From contig DJRI01000076.1 in the NCBI GenBank assembly GCA_002440045.1, forward strand, positions 1-9,032: 9,032 bases of DNA, in the 5' to 3' direction. Below the pieces are notes generated by a model. The model saw only the letters and a program-made list of their open reading frames with translations. It did not search any database and was not told where the DNA came from. Position numbers and translations under genes: made by a program. Positions 5,977 through 9,032 of the stretch are shown here, piece by piece (the first letter of the stretch is position 1; each line of letters starts with the position of its first letter). Origin of the DNA: Ruminococcaceae bacterium UBA6364 (GTDB taxonomy: Bacteria; Bacillota; Clostridia; Oscillospirales; Acutalibacteraceae).

Positions 5977-7143
5977 GTGAGCAAGACAAAGAAAAGTAAG
6001 TTTAAATTTAAAAATTACGGCGGTTACATAATGGTCGCCGCGGCGCTCATTCTTTCATTTGTTATGCAAAGAACGGGCAATCTTCCGCGCTCGCTTTCAA
6101 ATCTTCTTGTTCAGGTTGCCTACAGCGTAATTCTTGCGGTTTCGCTTAACCTTGTGGTCGGCTTTTTGGGCGAGCTTTCGCTCGGTCACGCGGGCTTTAT
6201 GTGCATCGGCGCATACCTCGGCGGATATGTTGCAATTCAGCTTTCTTCGGTAATCCAAAGCAAGCTTTTGGTTCTTATAATAAGTATGCTTGTCGGCGGC
6301 GTTCTTGCGGCTGTGTTCGGACTTGTAGTCGGACTTCCCGCGTTAAGGCTCAAGGGTGACTACCTTGCAATCGTAACACTCGCTTTCGGCGAAATAGTAA
6401 GAACAGTCTTTAAAAACCTTGACGGCTTCGGAAAAGCAATGGGACTCAGAACGAGCGCAATCAAGTATGACACGCGCGACAACACGTCGCTTTATATCGT
6501 TTCGTTTGTTGTTGTGCTTATCGTTCTGTTTATGATTAATAACCTCATAAGAAGCAAGCACGGCAGAGCCATTACCGCAATACGCGACAACGAAATCGCC
6601 GCAAAGGCAATGGGCATAAACGTAACGTTTTATAAGCTCTTTGTATTTGTATTTTCGGCGTTCTTTGCCGGTATTGCAGGCGTTATTTACGCACACTACG
6701 TTACGCCCGTTCAGCCGTCGTTCTTCTCATATAACTATTCTATAGAAATTCTTGTTATGGTCGTTCTCGGCGGTATGGCAAGCATAAACGGTTCCATAGT
6801 CGCCGCAACGCTTTTAACTTTTATAAACTACGAGCTTCAGGACAAGCTTCCCGGCGACCTTGCCGCGCTTAAATTCCTGATATATGCGCTTGTTCTTATA
6901 GTTGTCGTTATCTTTAACAACGCGCCCGCACTTGCGCCCATAAAAGAGCGCATTGCGCCGAGATTTATTCTTCAGCGTATGGCTGAGAAAAAGCGCAAGC
7001 CCGAAGATATTAACGACGATAAAGCCGAGTGGAGCAACGTTCCCACAAAGATTTCGATGGACGAAATTCTCTCGGTAGATATGCAGCAGGGCAAAGAGTT
7101 TGTGCCCGACAAGCCGCAAAAAGGAGGAAAGAAAGATGTCTGA
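5977..7143 (+). CDS. livM: Branched-chain amino acid ABC transporter permease LivM, with a long cytoplasmic C-terminal tail
   Basis: A 388-residue second permease (BPD_transp_2) that pairs with LivH. It starts at GTG 5977, 3 nt after the livH stop, with AAGGTG (5965-5970) as Shine-Dalgarno. A basic N-terminus (Lys-rich, residues 2-12) precedes about nine hydrophobic segments up to about residue 313. The Leu-Ser-Leu-Gly-His-Ala-Gly-Phe motif (67-74) is typical of LivM. The ATPase-coupling loop is at 195-214 (His-Gly-Arg-Ala...Ala-Ala-Lys-Ala-Met-Gly-Ile). Residues after about 320 form a charged, soluble tail of about 65 residues rich in Lys, Asp, Glu and Pro, ending in Lys-Gly-Gly-Lys-Lys-Asp-Val. 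No known domain is recognised in the tail. The 3' end contains the livG ribosome site and overlaps livG by 8 nt, suggesting translational coupling. Confidence 0.94.
   Translation: MSKTKKSKFKFKNYGGYIMVAAALILSFVMQRTGNLPRSLSNLLVQVAYSVILAVSLNLVVGFLGELSLGHAGFMCIGAYLGGYVAIQLSSVIQSKLLVLIISMLVGGVLAAVFGLVVGLPALRLKGDYLAIVTLAFGEIVRTVFKNLDGFGKAMGLRTSAIKYDTRDNTSLYIVSFVVVLIVLFMINNLIRSKHGRAITAIRDNEIAAKAMGINVTFYKLFVFVFSAFFAGIAGVIYAHYVTPVQPSFFSYNYSIEILVMVVLGGMASINGSIVAATLLTFINYELQDKLPGDLAALKFLIYALVLIVVVIFNNAPALAPIKERIAPRFILQRMAEKKRKPEDINDDKAEWSNVPTKISMDEILSVDMQQGKEFVPDKPQKGGKKDV
7121..7127 (+). promoter_or_regulatory. Ribosome binding site that fixes the livG start at 7136
   Basis: AAGGAGG is followed 8 nt later by the ATG at 7136. 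The in-frame ORF extends upstream to an ATG-like codon at 7100, but the proper ABC ATPase N-terminus begins at 7136. The site lies inside the last codons of livM. Confidence 0.88.
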
Positions 7144-7906
7144 CGTTGTACTTAAAACAGAGAATCTCGGAATTTCCTTCGGCGGTCTTAAAGCCGTTCA
7201 GGATGTAAATATTGAGATAAAGAAGAAGCAGCTTTACGGTCTTGTCGGCCCTAACGGTGCAGGCAAAACAACCGTTTTCAATATGCTCACAGGCGTTTAT
7301 CTTCCTACTCACGGCACGTTTTATTTAAACGGCGAAGAGCTTAAAGGCAAAACGCAGGAGCAGATTAATCACAAGGGAATTGCAAGAACGTTCCAGAATA
7401 TACGCCTTTTCAATAATATGAGCGTTATAAGAAACGTTCTTGTCGGACTTCACAATCAGCCCGAGTTTAAATGCGGACTTTTCACAAGTATTTTCCGTCT
7501 GCCTAAGTTTTTCAAAAACGAAAAGGCAATGCGCGACAAAGCAAAAGAGATTTTAAAAATATTCGACCTTTATGACGAGCGCAACAACCTTGCATGCAAC
7601 CTTCCCTACGGCAAGCAAAGAAAGCTTGAGATTGCGCGTGCTCTTGCCACCAATCCCTGCCTTTTGCTTCTTGACGAGCCTGCCGCAGGTATGAACCCGC
7701 ACGAAACCGACGAGCTTATGGATATTGTAAGGCGCATAAGAGATGAATTTGATATGACGATACTTCTTATCGAGCACGATATGAAGTTCGTTTCGGGTCT
7801 TTGCGACGAGCTTACGGTGCTCAACTTCGGAACGGTCTTGGCACAGGGCAAAACAGACGAGGCTCTCAGCAACCCTGAGGTTATCAAGGCTTATATCGGC
7901 GAGTAA
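7136..7906 (+). CDS. livG: Branched-chain amino acid ABC transporter ATP-binding protein LivG
   Basis: A 256-residue ABC ATPase, one of the two nucleotide-binding subunits driving import. Walker A is Gly-Pro-Asn-Gly-Ala-Gly-Lys-Thr (38-45), the Q-loop glutamine is Gln87, Walker B ends in Leu-Leu-Leu-Leu-Asp-Glu (176-181) with catalytic Glu181, and the switch histidine is His214 (Ile-Glu-His-Asp). The signature is the divergent Pro-Tyr-Gly-Lys-Gln (157-161) in place of Ser-Gly-Gly-Gln; divergence of this type is usual for LivG. The insert around 108-135 (with Phe-Lys-Asn-Glu-Lys) and the C-terminal Val-Ile-Lys-Ala-Tyr-Ile-Gly-Glu end are also LivG-like. ATG 7136 overlaps the livM stop by 8 nt. 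It is followed by livF after 12 nt. Confidence 0.95.
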   Translation: MSDVVLKTENLGISFGGLKAVQDVNIEIKKKQLYGLVGPNGAGKTTVFNMLTGVYLPTHGTFYLNGEELKGKTQEQINHKGIARTFQNIRLFNNMSVIRNVLVGLHNQPEFKCGLFTSIFRLPKFFKNEKAMRDKAKEILKIFDLYDERNNLACNLPYGKQRKLEIARALATNPCLLLLDEPAAGMNPHETDELMDIVRRIRDEFDMTILLIEHDMKFVSGLCDELTVLNFGTVLAQGKTDEALSNPEVIKAYIGE

Positions 7907-7918
7907 GGAGGAGTTTAT

Positions 7919-8629
7919 ATGGCGTTATTGGAAGTAAAAGACCTTCAGGTTTATTACGGCGTTATCCGTGCTCTTAAAGGAATAAGCTTTAAAGTCTCGG
8001 AGGGCGAAATTGTTTCGCTTATCGGCGCTAACGGCGCAGGAAAGACCACAACAATGCAAAGCATTATGGGTCTTATACCGATAAAAAGCGGTTCTGTCGT
8101 TTACGACGGCAAAGAGATTAATAAAATTCCCGGACACAAGCTTGTCGGAATGGGCATGAGCCAGGTTCCCGAGGGCAGACGTGTTTTTCAGGAGCTTACC
8201 GTTTACGAAAATCTGCTTTTGGGCGCGTATACGCAAAGCGACAAAAAGAAAATTAAAGAAGATATAGACGAGATATGCACGCGCTTCCCGCGTCTCGGCG
8301 AAAGAAAATCGCAGATAGCGGGCACGCTTTCGGGCGGCGAGCAGCAGATGCTTGCCATGGGCAGAGCTATGATGAGCCACCCAAAGCTTTTGATGCTTGA
8401 CGAGCCGTCTATGGGACTTTCGCCGTTGCTTGTTGACCAGGTGTTTGATATTATCAAAGACTATCACAAGGCGGGCACAACAATTTTGCTTGTTGAACAA
8501 AACGCAAAAAAAGCGCTTTCTATTTCAGACAGAGCATATGTTCTTGAAACGGGCAAAATCACCGCAGAAGGCAAAGCTGACGAGCTTCTTAACAACGAAG
8601 AGATTGTTAAAGCATATCTCGGTGGCTGA
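7919..8629 (+). CDS. livF: Branched-chain amino acid ABC transporter ATP-binding protein LivF
   Basis: A 236-residue ABC ATPase, the partner of LivG, almost the same length as E. coli LivF. Walker A is Gly-Ala-Asn-Gly-Ala-Gly-Lys-Thr (36-43), the Q-loop is Gln82 followed by the LivF-typical Val-Pro-Glu-Gly-Arg-Arg-Val-Phe, the signature Leu-Ser-Gly-Gly-Glu-Gln-Gln is at 137-143, and Walker B ends Leu-Asp-Glu (160-162). The switch position carries Gln194 (Val-Glu-Gln-Asn) rather than His, as is usual for LivF. The start ATG 7919 follows AAGGAGGAG (7905-7913), which overlaps the livG stop codon. It is the last gene of the operon, with an intrinsic terminator beginning 15 nt after its stop. Confidence 0.95.
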   Translation: MALLEVKDLQVYYGVIRALKGISFKVSEGEIVSLIGANGAGKTTTMQSIMGLIPIKSGSVVYDGKEINKIPGHKLVGMGMSQVPEGRRVFQELTVYENLLLGAYTQSDKKKIKEDIDEICTRFPRLGERKSQIAGTLSGGEQQMLAMGRAMMSHPKLLMLDEPSMGLSPLLVDQVFDIIKDYHKAGTTILLVEQNAKKALSISDRAYVLETGKITAEGKADELLNNEEIVKAYLGG

Positions 8630-8643
8630 TAAATTAAAAATAC

Positions 8644-8687
8644 TTCGCAAAAAACCGTCTTTTGATGTTTTTTTGCGAAATTTTTTT
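8644..8687 (+). terminator. Intrinsic terminator of the liv operon
   Basis: TTCGCAAAAAA (8644-8654) pairs perfectly with TTTTTTGCGAA (8669-8679). Inside it, CGTC (8656-8659) pairs with GATG (8664-8667) around a TTTT loop, extending the stem after one mismatch. Seven T (8681-8687) follow after one A. The stem is AT-heavy, but its position 15 nt after livF and its long U-tract support a terminator. Confidence 0.82.
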
Positions 8688-8699
8688 GGAAAATTTTGA

Positions 8700-8720
8700 A
8701 AAAAGTTCAACAAACTTTTT
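8700..8720. repeat. Second A/T-rich hairpin after the liv terminator
   Basis: AAAAAGTT (8700-8707) pairs exactly with AACTTTTT (8713-8720) around a CAACA loop. It may serve as a weak back-up terminator, with A and T tracts on the two sides readable in either direction. The stem has only one G-C pair, so this is uncertain. Confidence 0.4.
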
Positions 8721-8780
8721 CGTAACCTATTTTTAATAAATTCTGTTTTTCGTCATAATGCCGTAATAATTGCAAGTTTA

Positions 8781-8876
8781 TTTGTGCATAATAGCCAAAA
8801 ACAATCGGGCGGACTCGTTGGTTTTATTCAACTCTTAATAAACCGCCGCAAAAGCATTTTCGTCATTTTGCACAAA
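8781..8876. repeat. Widely spaced inverted repeat TTTGTGCA ... TGCACAAA
   Basis: TTTGTGCA (8781-8788) and TGCACAAA (8869-8876) are exact reverse complements enclosing 80 bp. A nested pair, TTTATT (8823-8828) and AATAAA (8837-8842), extends across one bulge to GG and CC. CTCGTT (8814-8819) is also inverted as AACGAG (8875-8880). This could be a small palindromic element or chance pairing in AT-rich DNA. Confidence 0.35.
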
Positions 8877-8880
8877 CGAG

Positions 8881-8957
8881 CTGTTAGCTGTTAGCCGTTA
8901 GCCGTTAGCGCGCGGCGTTGCCGCTTGAGCCGCCGGCTATTAGCTGTTAGCCGTTAG
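8881..8957. repeat. Two in-phase arrays of a 7-bp tandem repeat (CYGTTAG)
   Basis: The first array, 8881-8908, is four exact heptamers: CTGTTAG, CTGTTAG, CCGTTAG, CCGTTAG. The second, 8937-8957, is CTATTAG, CTGTTAG, CCGTTAG. The starts are 56 bp apart, which is eight units, so the arrays keep the same phase across a 28-bp GC-rich spacer. The spacer holds a GCGGC/GCCGC hairpin (8912-8924) and an AGCC/GGCT hairpin (8928-8938). This is a short tandemly repeated element, not a CRISPR; the units are too short and unspaced. Confidence 0.85.
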
Positions 8958-9013
8958 CCCGAGTGGCGGTCAGCTTGTTTTTTCATTTTTACATCGCCGT
9001 TCCCTTTATGTTT

Positions 9014-9032
9014 CGTAGGGGCGGCAATCTGC
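9014..9032. repeat. Partial GC-rich hairpin repeat cut by the window edge
   Basis: The last bases read CGTAGGGGCGGCAATCTGC. GCA (9024-9026) already pairs with TGC (9030-9032) across ATC. If the next bases are CGCC, a longer stem with GGCG forms. The look resembles dispersed GTAGGGGCGG-type palindromic repeats of Clostridia genomes; this is recall and inference, since the second arm is outside the window. Confidence 0.35.

Larger units (their letters stand above)
8630..9032. other. Gene-free stretch downstream of the liv operon
   Basis: Just over 400 nt without a credible coding region. In order it holds the operon terminator, a second A/T hairpin (8700-8720), an AT-rich stretch with widely spaced inverted repeats (8781-8876), two heptamer arrays (8881-8957), and at the end the first arm of a GC-rich hairpin. 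No promoter with both boxes at proper spacing was found. Confidence 0.7.

Noticed and set aside
7919..8629. LivF switch position Gln instead of His, and divergent LivG signature, as signs of degeneration
   Set aside because: Both are usual for LivF and LivG proteins; Walker A and B motifs are intact in each.
8770..8792. Promoter TTGCAA ... CATAAT downstream of livF
   Set aside because: The boxes are only 11 bp apart and there is no gene to the right within the window.
8881..8957. CRISPR array
   Set aside because: Units are 7 bp and directly tandem, with no spacers and no cas genes in the window.

Overview
The window looks like a chromosomal segment from a low-to-moderate GC Gram-positive anaerobe of the Clostridia, possibly Oscillospiraceae-like. 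Supporting signs are strong purine-rich ribosome sites (GGAGG, AAGGAGG), near-perfect sigma-A promoters, U-tailed intrinsic terminators, a solute-binding protein anchored as a lipoprotein rather than free in a periplasm, and a cytosolic GH127 glycosidase of a kind common in gut Firmicutes. The taxonomic placement is inference; there is no rRNA or other marker gene.

Layout. Positions 1-250 hold no gene but several hairpins, the last being a bidirectional intrinsic terminator (193-226). On the minus strand, 3455 down to 251, lies a two-gene unit: a GH127 beta-L-arabinofuranosidase-type enzyme followed 13 nt later by a MATE-family multidrug/Na+ antiporter. Positions 3456-3806 form a divergent control region with a TTGAAA-N17-TATAAT promoter firing left and a perfect TTGACA-N17-TATAAT promoter firing right. 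On the plus strand, 3807-8629, is a complete five-gene branched-chain amino acid (HAAT family) ABC importer in the order livJ-livH-livM-livG-livF, ending at an intrinsic terminator (8644-8687). Positions 8630-9032 are intergenic and contain inverted repeats, two phased arrays of a 7-bp tandem repeat, and the start of a GC-rich hairpin cut by the window edge.

How the genes work together. The lipoprotein LivJ captures the ligand outside the membrane, LivH and LivM form the channel, and LivG and LivF hydrolyse ATP. A strong hairpin with a U-tract lies between livJ and livH and probably leaves the binding-protein mRNA more abundant than the mRNA for the permease and ATPases. The livJ leader (about 83 nt) carries a CGGTACCG palindrome just downstream of the predicted start of transcription and a separate 8-bp hairpin before the ribosome site, so the operon is probably regulated. 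The leftward unit pairs a sugar hydrolase with an exporter-type transporter; nothing in the window supplies sugar uptake, so the pairing is unexplained.

I see no clearly new biological system here. The coding content is conventional. The items most worth a second look are the intergenic ones: the phased heptamer arrays, the livJ leader, the livJ/livH attenuator, the very short GH127 leader, and the hairpin cluster at the left edge.
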